This document shows positions 1 to 9,066 of a stretch of 34,099 nucleotides of DNA, one piece after another. Below the pieces are notes generated by a model. That model ran no database searches, was not told the DNA's origin, and saw only the letters and a list, made by a program, of their open reading frames with translations. The stretch's first letter is position 1, and every line of letters starts with the position of its first letter. The stretch comes from Gammaproteobacteria bacterium (lineage in GTDB: Bacteria > Pseudomonadota > Gammaproteobacteria > GRL18): the NCBI GenBank assembly GCA_015231865.1, contig JADGAU010000018.1, positions 1 through 34,099 of the forward strand, given 5' to 3'. A program made the translations under genes and the position numbers.

Positions 1-43
1 TTTAGCAATGGTTAAAGCAATCAACACGATTGGCCATATCTAA
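1..43 (+). pseudogene. 3' fragment of an EAL-domain gene copy
   Basis: The second frame reads LAMVKAINTIGHI followed by a TAA stop at 41-43. The first 37 bases are an exact reverse-complement copy of positions 481-517, inside the EAL domain of the large gene at 334-3744. The match stops abruptly at base 38, so this is a copied or inverted fragment cut off in the middle of the EAL domain rather than a complete EAL gene, which would continue for about 50 more residues. The rest lies outside the window. It could be a real partial inversion or duplication, or an artefact at a contig end. Confidence 0.5.
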
Positions 44-333
44 ATGAACTTTAAACCTAGAAAAATCTTATTGAAATAGACTGTTTACAATTAAGAAACT
101 ATTATCTTTTCAAACTTGTGCTATCAGTCTGCAATGTACAGTACAACATGATAAGAGGGCTAAAATGCCATAATTGAGATTTATATTATTTCAATTTTTT
201 TCTGATATCCCTGAAATAACCCGTGCAATCGTATCATCAACAGGAAACCCATTTTTGAGAGGACCATATTTATACAAAATAGTATCGGGTAAAACTCATG
301 CACTAATAGTGCTCTATTCTATATGAGATGATC
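38..333. other. Intergenic region with transposon debris
   Basis: Apart from the ISAs1-like remnant on the minus strand at 191-292, I see no intact gene, RNA gene or strong terminator. With the truncated EAL copy at the left edge, this looks like a rearrangement scar downstream of the large Amt-GGDEF-EAL gene. Confidence 0.5.
191..292 (-). pseudogene. ISAs1-family transposase remnant (N-terminal part)
   Basis: Read on the minus strand, an open stretch of 33 codons bounded by stops contains YGPLKNGFPVDDTIARVIS. This resembles the DDE_Tnp_1-associated N-terminal domain of ISAs1/H-repeat transposases, whose usual form is close to LPLxNGIPSHDTFGRVFS. A stop follows within about 15 codons and there is no start codon in the stretch. 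No DDE catalytic region is present nearby, so it is a short dead remnant. The identification is from memory of the family motif. Confidence 0.55.
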
Positions 334-3300
334 TTATTCTACTCGTTTAGCAGATAAACACTCAATTGGCTGAGGTTTGTCAATATAATATCCCTGAGCG
401 TAATCAACTCCAATAGCAGTTAGCTCTGATAAAATATCTTTATCTTCAACAAATTCTGCAATTGTTTTAATACCCATAACATGGCCAATCGTGTTGATTG
501 CTTTAACCATTGCTAAATCAATTGAATCATGACAAATATCCTTAATAAAAACACCATCTATCTTAAGATAGTCGACTTGTAAATTTTTGAGATACTCAAA
601 TGATGACAAGCCACTGCCAAAATCATCCAACGAAAAACAGCAACCGATTGCCTTTAATTCATCCATAAAACGAGTAGCTGTTCTTAGATTTGAGATGGTT
701 GCCGTTTCTGTGACTTCAAAACAAATAATTTCAGGGTTAACTTTAAATTCCCTAAAACATTGTTTCAGATCTTGAAGAGAAGCAATATTACCTAATGTCG
801 AGCCAGATAAATTAATAGACACTTTTTCAATTGTATTTAATGTTATTACACTTTGCTGACTTAACCAATCTAAAGTTTTTCTTACCACAAAGATATCAAT
901 TTCTTGCATCAGATTATAACGTTCCGCTGCGGGTATAAAAGCACCAGGTGGAATCATATTTCCATCATCACCACGAATTCTTACAAAGATCTCATAATGA
1001 CCCGTTTGGGGGGTTGGATTATCAATCGGTGCGATTGTTTGATAATAAAGATGGAGATTATTTTCATCCAAAGCTTTTCGAATAATACTAACCCATTGCA
1101 TTTGTCCTTGGCGCACCTGCAATTCTTCATCATTGACTTCATAAGTATGAACTCTATTTCTTCCTAAATCTTTAGCAGTATAACAAGCCGTATCAGCCAT
1201 ACTTAATAGATGGCTTAAATCACGAGTTGTTTGATCGATGGGAACAATACCAATACTGATACCAATAGAAAATTGTTTATCTTCCCAGGGAAAACGGAAG
1301 TTTTTGATTTCTTCACGTATTTCTTCACAAACTTCCAGTCCTTTTTTGATTGGACAATTTAATAGTAATATAGCGAATTCATCACCACCTAACCTAGCCA
1401 GGGTATCTCCCCGGCGTAATTTATAACTGATTAGCTGAGACACTTGTTTAAGCAATTCATCACCCGCTAAATGACCACAGGTATCATTCACTATTTTGAA
1501 TTGATCCAAATCCAGATAACACAAAACATGTTGATGTAATTGTTCATTTGCATCATTTATCAAGTCCTGTAATTTTTTCTCAAATGAATATCGGTTCATC
1601 AATCCGGTTAGACTGTCATGACTTGCCTGGTGGGATAAAACTTTTTGCATTTCCCGAGCCGATGTGACGTCGTGAAATACCATCACAGCGCCAATAATTT
1701 CATCACGACTATTAACGATCGGAGCAGAGGTATGTTTGATGGTGAATTTTTCATCAAATTTGGAATAAACCCTATGTACTTCTGTTTCATTGACCGTTTT
1801 ATTCTGTTCAATAGCGGGGGTAAGTAATTCAGTTAATAATTCATCGCCATTTTCATCATAGGCATGATAGACGGTATTAAATTCTTTACCAACGGCTTCT
1901 GAAAGCTCCCATCCAGTGATGCGTTCAGCCGCATTATTTATATACTGAATATAACCATTGTGATCCGTTGTAATCACGCCATCAGCTATAGAAGCTAAGG
2001 TAATTAAAGCACGTTCTTTTTCTTCGAAAAGTTGATCTTCAATTTTTTGTTTTTCTGAAATATCTCTGACTGAGGCGGTAAATTGCAGTGAATGTAAATC
2101 TTTATTTCTGCTAACAGTAACTTCCATAAAAAATAGTTCTTTATTAGAACGTTGCCCAAGCAGCTTTCTTTTTCTATTCAACAATAAAAAACTGTCTGTT
2201 TGTTTGTTATTGTTGAGCAAAGACAGCATCGGTTCATCCGGGTGCAAAATATTGATAAATAATGAGTTTAAAACTGCACGCTCAGATACACCGAAAATCT
2301 TTTCCGCTCCGGGATTAAAACTGGTGATTTTAGCGTTTGAGTCAAAAGTAATAATGCCATCATGAATATCTCGAACAATTGACTTAGTTTGATGTACAGC
2401 ACTTTCCAATGCTGAAATAACTTGATTATATTGGCGTGCGATTTGCCCTACTTCTGTAAATGGTTCAACAGGTACCCGCCTGGTTAAATCTTTGGATGAT
2501 GCCTGTTTGTGCATTGAATTTAACAAATCAATTAAATCTGTTTTAGCACCATGCTCAGAGACATTCAGACCATCTAACTCATCCTTTTTAGAAACACGCA
2601 AGGCACTCATTTTATTAATAACATAAAATAAGATAAATGCTGTTGTAAACGCCCACATACCAACAACAAAAATACCAATAGCTTGTACCTTTAATTGCTC
2701 AAAAAAACTTAAACCGGTATTTAAAAGTTCTGGATTACCAAATATAGCGACACATAAGGTACCCCAAATCCCTGCGGCTAAATGTACTGGAATTGCACCA
2801 ATTGCATCATCTAACTTTGCTTTAAGCATCAATTGATTAGCAAGCATCATAATAATTGCCCCTATTGTGCCAATGATAAAAGCATCGACTGCAGTGACCA
2901 CGTGTGCATTTGCGGTAATAGAAACTAAACCGGCTAAAATACCATTAATTGGTGCAACCAATTGATCTTCCTGTTGCAGTGGAAGTACCAATAAAAATAG
3001 ATAAGCAGAGATACCACCCGCTACAGCGGATAAAATTGTATTTGCTATAATGCCAGGCACACTGGAATTAAACTCTAGGGTACTACCACCATTAAAACCT
3101 ATCCATCCGATAACAAAGAAAAAGACACCCAGTAAAGCCAAACTAGGCTGACTACCCGAAATAACATTCACTTTACCATTTTTAAATCGCCCATTTCTGG
3201 GACCTACAATTAATAAAGCGGCTAAAGCAATCCAGCCACCAACACTATGCACAACTGTAGAACCTGCAAAATCAACAAATCCCATTGAACTGAGCCATAC

Positions 3301-3744
3301 TTCAGAATTAGTTAATGCACTGCCCCAGACCCAATGTCCAGAAACGGGATAAATAAAGGCGGCGATAATTAGACTAAGAATAATATAATGATGAAACTTA
3401 ACTCTTTCTGCTATGGCTCCCGAAACTATGGTAACTGCAGTAGCACAAAACAGGCTTTGGAAAATAAAAAAAGTCGTGTTCCAGGCTGAGCCCTGGCCAA
3501 TATCAAGAACAAAATGACTTTGCCCTACTATTCCCAGCAGACTATCTCCGAACATCAATCCAAAACTGAATAACCAGAAAACGGCAAAGGTAACCGTAAA
3601 ATCAACCAGGTTTTTCATAGCCACGTTGATCATGTTTTTACTTCGGGTTAATCCTGTTTCAAGCAATAAGAATCCTGCTTGCAGCAGTAAAACAAGTACC
3701 GAGGCGATGAGTAACCAGAGAATATTTAAAGACGTTTGTTCCAT
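334..3744 (-). CDS. Ammonium transporter-HAMP-like-PAS-PAS-GGDEF-EAL fusion
   Basis: A 1136-residue protein. Residues about 1-385 are an Amt/MEP/Rh channel with about 11 membrane segments. They carry the family signature DFAGSTVVHSVGG and a second pore histidine in PVHLAAGIWGTL, so both twin-histidine positions appear kept. A HAMP-like linker (about 390-455) leads to two PAS domains (about 456-560 and 575-700). A GGDEF domain follows with an intact GGDEF at 786-790 and DLDQFKIVND. The C-terminal EAL domain has EIFVR in place of EALLR, but the metal-binding glutamate (E918), the EVTET motif, DDFGSG, KIDG and AEFVED are all present. It could therefore both make and degrade cyclic di-GMP. The Amt part probably acts as an ammonium sensor or transport-coupled switch, as in other Amt fusions. 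No glnK lies next to it. It starts at ATG and is divergent from the receiver gene at 4002. Confidence 0.9.
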   Translation of the reverse strand: MEQTSLNILWLLIASVLVLLLQAGFLLLETGLTRSKNMINVAMKNLVDFTVTFAVFWLFSFGLMFGDSLLGIVGQSHFVLDIGQGSAWNTTFFIFQSLFCATAVTIVSGAIAERVKFHHYIILSLIIAAFIYPVSGHWVWGSALTNSEVWLSSMGFVDFAGSTVVHSVGGWIALAALLIVGPRNGRFKNGKVNVISGSQPSLALLGVFFFVIGWIGFNGGSTLEFNSSVPGIIANTILSAVAGGISAYLFLLVLPLQQEDQLVAPINGILAGLVSITANAHVVTAVDAFIIGTIGAIIMMLANQLMLKAKLDDAIGAIPVHLAAGIWGTLCVAIFGNPELLNTGLSFFEQLKVQAIGIFVVGMWAFTTAFILFYVINKMSALRVSKKDELDGLNVSEHGAKTDLIDLLNSMHKQASSKDLTRRVPVEPFTEVGQIARQYNQVISALESAVHQTKSIVRDIHDGIITFDSNAKITSFNPGAEKIFGVSERAVLNSLFINILHPDEPMLSLLNNNKQTDSFLLLNRKRKLLGQRSNKELFFMEVTVSRNKDLHSLQFTASVRDISEKQKIEDQLFEEKERALITLASIADGVITTDHNGYIQYINNAAERITGWELSEAVGKEFNTVYHAYDENGDELLTELLTPAIEQNKTVNETEVHRVYSKFDEKFTIKHTSAPIVNSRDEIIGAVMVFHDVTSAREMQKVLSHQASHDSLTGLMNRYSFEKKLQDLINDANEQLHQHVLCYLDLDQFKIVNDTCGHLAGDELLKQVSQLISYKLRRGDTLARLGGDEFAILLLNCPIKKGLEVCEEIREEIKNFRFPWEDKQFSIGISIGIVPIDQTTRDLSHLLSMADTACYTAKDLGRNRVHTYEVNDEELQVRQGQMQWVSIIRKALDENNLHLYYQTIAPIDNPTPQTGHYEIFVRIRGDDGNMIPPGAFIPAAERYNLMQEIDIFVVRKTLDWLSQQSVITLNTIEKVSINLSGSTLGNIASLQDLKQCFREFKVNPEIICFEVTETATISNLRTATRFMDELKAIGCCFSLDDFGSGLSSFEYLKNLQVDYLKIDGVFIKDICHDSIDLAMVKAINTIGHVMGIKTIAEFVEDKDILSELTAIGVDYAQGYYIDKPQPIECLSAKRVE
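481..517 (-). repeat. 37-bp exact inverted repeat, inner copy
   Basis: This is the partner of positions 1-37, identical in reverse complement over 37 bases. It lies in the part of the EAL domain encoding AMVKAINTIGH, downstream of the KIDG lysine motif. The two copies are about 440 bp apart in opposite orientation. Confidence 0.9.
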
Positions 3745-4001
3745 AAAAACACATTATTAAGTAGTAATAATAAATTTAGTCAATTAATGTGCCAAAGTAG
3801 GATTTAAATATTAATTCAATAAGTTATAATTTACTCTCTATAATGTGTAGATGTAAAAACATGTTTTATTGTGCATTCTCTACAACACATGCACTAATTA
3901 AGAACATTTGTATTTGATTTATGACTAGAATTACTGATAAAGCTAGAGTAAAGTTCTCTAAATATAAAAATGAACCAAAACCATAGAATGAAGGAAGTAA
4001 C

Positions 4002-4391
4002 TTGTCAAATATTGAAGATAAAAAAATTATATTAATTGTTGATGATACTAAAGCAAATATTGATGTACTCAGTGGCGTTTTACGTCCAACTTATAAGACA
4101 AAAATAGCACTTAATGGTGAAAAAGCTCTAAAGTTAGCTGCAACAGAACCTAAACCTGATATAATTTTACTAGATATTATGATGCCTGACATGGATGGCT
4201 ATGAAGTCTGCCGACACCTTAAAATTGATGCTGGAACGACCGATATCCCAGTTATTTTTTTAACCGCCAAAGATCAGGAAAAAGCTAAAAAGAAAGGACT
4301 TGATTTAGGGGCGGTAGATTTCATTTCTAAACCCATAAATCCAAATATACTGCTGGAACGCGTTGAATTTTATTTACAACAAACGGGATAG
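4002..4391 (+). CDS. Single-domain response regulator (CheY-like receiver)
   Basis: A 129-residue stand-alone receiver. Acidic pocket residues D14 and D15, phospho-acceptor D58 in LLDIMMPDMDG, T88 in FLTAKD and K110 in SKP are all present, so it should be phosphorylatable. It has no output domain. The start is TTG, chosen because a good ribosome site (AAGGAAG) sits just upstream and no ATG in frame gives a full receiver. It is first of four signalling genes on the + strand, with a 76-bp gap to the next. Its receiver is closely similar to that of the following protein and to the second receiver of the third (VDD-x4-NID-x10-TY and DIMMPDMDG patterns), suggesting local duplication. Likely a phosphate shuttle or sink for the neighbouring kinases. 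Confidence 0.88.
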   Translation: MSNIEDKKIILIVDDTKANIDVLSGVLRPTYKTKIALNGEKALKLAATEPKPDIILLDIMMPDMDGYEVCRHLKIDAGTTDIPVIFLTAKDQEKAKKKGLDLGAVDFISKPINPNILLERVEFYLQQTG

Positions 4392-4467
4392 CTTTCCACT
4401 ATAAAAAAACAGAAAACATAAAATAATCGATAAAATCTTATGTTGATAACCGTAATATTGGAAAAAT

Positions 4468-5658
4468 ATGGATAGTACAAAAAATAAATCGACTGTATTA
4501 ATTGTTGATGATACATCCGAAAATATTGATGTGCTTCGTGGCATATTAAAAAATACTTATAAAACACAAGTAGCCAAAAATGGTCTAAATGCGCTAAAAA
4601 TTATCAATAGTATTCATAAACCGGATTTAATTTTACTGGATATTATGATGCCTGATATGGATGGTTATGAAGTTTGTAGACAAATTAAATCTCATCCACT
4701 CACGAAAGATATCCCCGTTATTTTTATTACCGCAAAAAATGAAATAAACGATGAAAAATTGGGTTTTGATTTAGGCGCCGTAGATTATATTACTAAGCCC
4801 GTTAGACCTGCCTTGGTTTTAAGGCGAGTTCAAGCACATCTGGAATCTTATAATCAAAAGAAAAAAATAGCCGACTTGTTGGAGCAAACTCAACAATCGA
4901 TTCAATTTGCTTCTCTCATTCAAAATGCAATTATCCCTGATACGACTCCTCTTGAGGCTTTAGTTAAAGAATATTTTACTATCTGGCTGCCTAAAGATGT
5001 TGTTGGTGGAGATATTTTTCTTTTTGAAACCTTAAGAAATAACCATGAGTTTTTATTAATGGTAATAGATTGTACTGGACATGGTGTTCCCGGTGCCTTT
5101 ATTACGATGCTGGTTAAGGCTTTAGAACGACAAATTACTTCTTTGATCATCAACCGTGATGAATACATAAGCCCTGCTAATATCATGTCTTTTTTTAATC
5201 GAAGTATGAAAGATATTTTAAAGCAGGAAAGTTCTCTGAGCATAAATAATGCTGGATTTGATGGTGGCATTCTGTATTTTAATAAAGATAAAAATATACT
5301 GAAATATAGTGGTTCTCAAACCCCCCTATTTATTATTAAAAATGGTGAACTCGACGTTATAAAAGGTGACCGTCACTCTGTCGGATACAAAAACTCCGAT
5401 CCCAGTTTTCAATTTAAGGAGCACCAAATCATGGTCAGCGAAGGCATGAAGGTTTATCTAACTACCGATGGTTTCCTGGATCAAAATGGTGGTGAAAAAG
5501 AATTTCCCTATGGCAGAAAACGATTTAATAACATGTTGCTAAAGAACAAAGACAAAAGTATTTCTGAACAAAAAACAATATTTCTTGAAGAGCTTGAAAA
5601 GTATCAGGGTGACCACGAAAGAAATGATGATATCACCATGATTGGCTTAAAATTTTAG
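4468..5658 (+). CDS. Response regulator with PP2C/SpoIIE-type phosphatase output
   Basis: A 396-residue protein. Residues 1-125 are a receiver with D14/D15, phospho-site D58 and a conserved ITAKN/TKP pair. A short helical linker (about 125-160, KIADLLEQTQQSIQFASLIQ) precedes a PPM/SpoIIE phosphatase domain (about 165-396). That domain has metal-ligand motifs VGGD (D182), DCTGHGVPGA (D201) and NDDITMIG (D387/D388), so it should be an active Ser/Thr phosphatase controlled by phosphorylation of its receiver. In related systems such enzymes dephosphorylate STAS-domain anti-anti-sigma proteins; no STAS or anti-sigma gene is in this window, so the substrate is unknown. It lies 23 bp before the next gene and is probably co-transcribed with it. 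Confidence 0.9.
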   Translation: MDSTKNKSTVLIVDDTSENIDVLRGILKNTYKTQVAKNGLNALKIINSIHKPDLILLDIMMPDMDGYEVCRQIKSHPLTKDIPVIFITAKNEINDEKLGFDLGAVDYITKPVRPALVLRRVQAHLESYNQKKKIADLLEQTQQSIQFASLIQNAIIPDTTPLEALVKEYFTIWLPKDVVGGDIFLFETLRNNHEFLLMVIDCTGHGVPGAFITMLVKALERQITSLIINRDEYISPANIMSFFNRSMKDILKQESSLSINNAGFDGGILYFNKDKNILKYSGSQTPLFIIKNGELDVIKGDRHSVGYKNSDPSFQFKEHQIMVSEGMKVYLTTDGFLDQNGGEKEFPYGRKRFNNMLLKNKDKSISEQKTIFLEELEKYQGDHERNDDITMIGLKF

Positions 5659-5681
5659 TCGCTTATTTTTACAGGGAAAGT

Positions 5682-7307
5682 ATGAGTATCCAAAATAAAT
5701 CTTTTTTAATTGTTGATGATTTTGATGCCATGAGAAAAATTATCAAGAATGCGTTAACGGCCAAAGGGTTCAAAAAATTTGAATTTGCAGAAAATGGCTT
5801 TCAGGCTTTACAAATTTTAAAATCTAAAACTTTTGATCTGGTTATTAGTGACTGGAATATGCCCGTGATGACAGGGCTGGATATGCTATCTGAAATTCGT
5901 AAAGATAAGAAACTATGTCATTTACCTGTTTTAATGGTTACAGCTGAAACCAAACAGGAAAATATTGTGCAAGCAATAACGGCTGGCGTTAACGAATTTA
6001 TGGTCAAGCCTTTTACGCCTGCAACATTATATACAAAGATTGAATCTATCTTTGCTGGGAAGTCCCCCATTCAAAGTGCACGTTCCCTGCCAGGTTATCA
6101 AGAAGATAATAATTCATTCGTTAACGATCTCTCCCTGGAACAAACTACAAACAATATTAATAATTCACTTCCTATTAAACAAACAAATACTTCTGCGCCG
6201 GCACCAATTAGAAAAAATGATAAACCAGAAATATTAATTGTTGATGATCTCACTTCTAACATCGATATTATTGTTGGTTTTCTTAAAGGAACCTATAAAC
6301 TTAGAATTGCAACAAGAGGACAAAAAGCAATTGAAATGGTTGAGTCAGACCATCCACCTGATTTGATTTTATTAGATATTATGATGCCTGAAATGGACGG
6401 TATTGAGGTTTGTAAGCGTCTTAAAAGTAATCCATTGGTCTCTCATATTCCTATTATCTTTTTAACTGCTAAAACGGATAAAGAGTCACTTATTGAGGCT
6501 TTTGAAAGTGGAGGAATAGATTATATTACTAAACCGGTGCAATCCTATGAGCTAAAATCTCGTGTTCAAAGTCATCTTGAATTAAAACTTTCACAGGATG
6601 CGCTAAAAGGACAGGTCGATACTTTAATGGAAAATGCCAGATTACGGGATGATGTCGAGCGTATGTCCCGACATGATTTGAAAACCCCCATAAGTTCATT
6701 GATTACACTTTCAGGTATATTAAAAGAAGAAAATAAAATTAATTTATTGGGCAACGAATTTACTGATAACCTGGAGCAAATTGAATCAACTTCATTTTTA
6801 TTAATGGATATGGTCAATCAATCATTAAATTTATTTAAAATAGAAACAGGAAGTTACGTTTTTAACCCATCAACCATCAATATTAAAGATGTTATTAATA
6901 AAGTTATTAAAGATGTTAACTTGCTGGCAGATTCTTTAGAAGTTATTGTTAAACCTTTATATGATAAGCTCAAAATTAGTTGCTCTTTGGAAGATTTATT
7001 ATGTTATTCCCTCTTCTCTAATATCATTAAAAATGCTGTAGAAGCCTCAGAAAAGGGAGATGAGGTTAAAGTAGATATTCGTAGAATTGATGAAAACGTT
7101 ATTATTAAAGTTAATAATAAGAAAATTGTTCCTGAAGAAATTCGCTCCGTCTTTTTCTCTAAATACGTTACTCATGGAAAATCACAAGGTACAGGTATCG
7201 GCACTTATTCATCAAAACTGCTAACCGAAGTACAAAACGGTACTATTGAAATGGATACAGATGAAGAACATGGCACCACCATATCTGTTATATTCCCTTG
7301 TTCATAA
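5682..7307 (+). CDS. Receiver-receiver-histidine kinase hybrid
   Basis: A 541-residue soluble protein. Receiver 1 (1-125) is CheY-like with D12/D13 and D57 in SDWNMP. A low-complexity Asn/Thr/Gln linker (about 135-180) leads to receiver 2 (about 183-305), with D188/D189 and D232 in LLDIMMPEMDG. A short coiled coil precedes a HisKA-like segment with H331 in RHDLKTP, then a HATPase domain with N-box NIIKNAVEA and a clear GTGIGTYSSK G2 box. The G1 box is unusual (VNNKKIVP instead of a DxGxG form), a variant I associate with other RHDLKTP kinases that keep FFxKYxTxGK, so it need not be inactive. There are no membrane segments or sensor domains: input must come through the receivers. It may phosphorylate the neighbouring receivers. 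Confidence 0.88.
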   Translation: MSIQNKSFLIVDDFDAMRKIIKNALTAKGFKKFEFAENGFQALQILKSKTFDLVISDWNMPVMTGLDMLSEIRKDKKLCHLPVLMVTAETKQENIVQAITAGVNEFMVKPFTPATLYTKIESIFAGKSPIQSARSLPGYQEDNNSFVNDLSLEQTTNNINNSLPIKQTNTSAPAPIRKNDKPEILIVDDLTSNIDIIVGFLKGTYKLRIATRGQKAIEMVESDHPPDLILLDIMMPEMDGIEVCKRLKSNPLVSHIPIIFLTAKTDKESLIEAFESGGIDYITKPVQSYELKSRVQSHLELKLSQDALKGQVDTLMENARLRDDVERMSRHDLKTPISSLITLSGILKEENKINLLGNEFTDNLEQIESTSFLLMDMVNQSLNLFKIETGSYVFNPSTINIKDVINKVIKDVNLLADSLEVIVKPLYDKLKISCSLEDLLCYSLFSNIIKNAVEASEKGDEVKVDIRRIDENVIIKVNNKKIVPEEIRSVFFSKYVTHGKSQGTGIGTYSSKLLTEVQNGTIEMDTDEEHGTTISVIFPCS

Positions 7308-7345
7308 GCATTTAAATTCAAACAGTTAAGACCAAGTTTCATAAA

Positions 7346-9040
7346 ATGAAAGATATTACTATAGAAGATCTGGAAGCACTAAAAGAAAGTATTGACGAAT
7401 CTATACACGAGAAAATTGATAAAATTATTAATAGCCATCAACAGTATCTTAGACGTATGGATAAAATTATTCGTCAGTCAGATAGGCATCAAATGCATGC
7501 TTTAAAACTTAATCAAGAGTTAAAAGAAAGTCAAAAAAAATTATTAGACAATCAGGAAATTATTGAGAAGGCAAAAGAAACTGCTGAGATTGCTGCAAAA
7601 ACAAAATCTGACTTTTTAGCGAATATGAGCCATGAAATTCGTACACCAATGAATGCTATCATTGGCATGTCTTATTTAGTTCTGCAGACAGACTTAAACC
7701 CAGTGCAAAAAGACTATATAACTAAGGTCCATGGTGCGGGTGAGTCTTTACTTGCAATTATCAATGATGTCCTGGATTTTTCGAAAATTGAATCCGGGAA
7801 AATGACTATTGAGCAAATTCCTTTTCAATTAAATGATGTTTTTGAGCATTTAAAAACGATTTTAGCGTTTAAAATAGATGAAAAGCAACTTGGGTTTAGT
7901 TGTCATATTGATCCAAATCTAGGAACTTATACTAAAGGAGATCCGTTAAAATTAGGACAAATTTTAATCAATTTAACTAATAATGCGGTGAAATTTACTG
8001 AAAAAGGCAGTATAAAAGTTGAGGCTAATTTAAAAAGCAAACAGGCCACTAACTTCACTATACAGTTTTCAGTTACGGATACAGGCATTGGTATAAGTGA
8101 AGAACAAAAGTTGAATCTATTTGAAGCATTTACTCAAGCTAATAGTTCTACAACAAGAAAATATGGTGGCACTGGTCTTGGCTTAAGCATTTCGAAGCAA
8201 CTTGTTGATTTGATGGGTGGTGAAATTTGGGTAGAAAGTGACGCAGGTAAAGGCAGTTCTTTTATTTTTACTGCTGTTTTTGACTATTGTACTGATGATG
8301 AGATTAAACAATTAAATAGTGAAAATCAAAATGATAAAAGTCAATCTTCAGAAGCTTCCTATGATCTAGATAGCATTAGTTTACAAATATTTGATGATTT
8401 AGAAAGTGCCGGCCTGGATATTAAATTTGGTCTAAAACAAACTCAAGGTGATATAAAACGCTACCACTTAGCGTTAGTAAACTTTCTAGACAAAAATAAC
8501 ACAGAAATAAAGGATTTTCAGGAAAAATTCTTTGCCGTTTGTAATAATGACACTGCAATTATATCTTCCCCCAAACAAATTGATTTAGTTAATGAACTAA
8601 AGAAATCTGCAGCCGACATAGGTGCAAAAAACTTATTTATCGCCTGTAAGCAATTACTTGAAATTTGCACAAACAAGCAAAAACAATCGGTAAATTCGGC
8701 CTTGTTAAAAGTAGATAATGAACTAGAAATACTTTTATTTTCCTTAAATGATTATGTTAAACAGTTTGCTACTGAAGATAATTCCGCTACACAAGAGACT
8801 AAAAGTAACAAGAGCTTGCTTAGCCCTGAGCAATTTAAAGAGCAACTAAATAGTCTGCAGGAATTGATATCATATGGTGATAGTGATGCAAGTGATTTAT
8901 TAGCAGAAATTCTTGAAACGATGCCAAATGACTCTTATCGAGATGTTCTTGAAAGTATTCGCAAAGATATTAGCGGATATGAATTTGATTCAGCACTGAC
9001 TAAATTAGAGCCTCTACGAGCAGAATTACCAACTGAATAA
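7346..9040 (+). CDS. Soluble histidine kinase with degenerate Hpt-like tail
   Basis: A 564-residue protein. The N-terminus (1-85) is helical and coiled-coil, with no membrane segment. HisKA carries H96 in [10 protein letters not shown]. The HATPase domain has N-box [11 protein letters not shown]1 DTGIGI, an F-box and [10 protein letters not shown], so the kinase core looks complete. No receiver follows. Residues about 355-460 resemble an Hpt domain ([19 protein letters not shown], then [10 protein letters not shown]), but the expected phospho-histidine before LKK is Asn (N416), so it cannot relay phosphate in the usual way. The last 80 residues match the helical tail often seen after Hpt in BarA-like hybrids. 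It may therefore be a hybrid kinase that lost its receiver while its tail drifted into a binding role. It ends 26 bp from the convergent DUF2802 gene. Confidence 0.87.
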   Translation: MKDITIEDLEALKESIDESIHEKIDKIINSHQQYLRRMDKIIRQSDRHQMHALKLNQELKESQKKLLDNQEIIEKAKETAEIAAKTKSDFLANMSHEIRTPMNAIIGMSYLVLQTDLNPVQKDYITKVHGAGESLLAIINDVLDFSKIESGKMTIEQIPFQLNDVFEHLKTILAFKIDEKQLGFSCHIDPNLGTYTKGDPLKLGQILINLTNNAVKFTEKGSIKVEANLKSKQATNFTIQFSVTDTGIGISEEQKLNLFEAFTQANSSTTRKYGGTGLGLSISKQLVDLMGGEIWVESDAGKGSSFIFTAVFDYCTDDEIKQLNSENQNDKSQSSEASYDLDSISLQIFDDLESAGLDIKFGLKQTQGDIKRYHLALVNFLDKNNTEIKDFQEKFFAVCNNDTAIISSPKQIDLVNELKKSAADIGAKNLFIACKQLLEICTNKQKQSVNSALLKVDNELEILLFSLNDYVKQFATEDNSATQETKSNKSLLSPEQFKEQLNSLQELISYGDSDASDLLAEILETMPNDSYRDVLESIRKDISGYEFDSALTKLEPLRAELPTE

Positions 9041-9066
9041 AAAAGAATTAAATACTAGAGCGTGAG

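Noticed and set aside
5682-7307. Kinase of the third signalling gene as a dead enzyme because of its odd G1 box
   Set aside because: The same G1 form occurs with an intact GTGxGTYS motif in other RHDLKTP kinases, so inactivity cannot be claimed.
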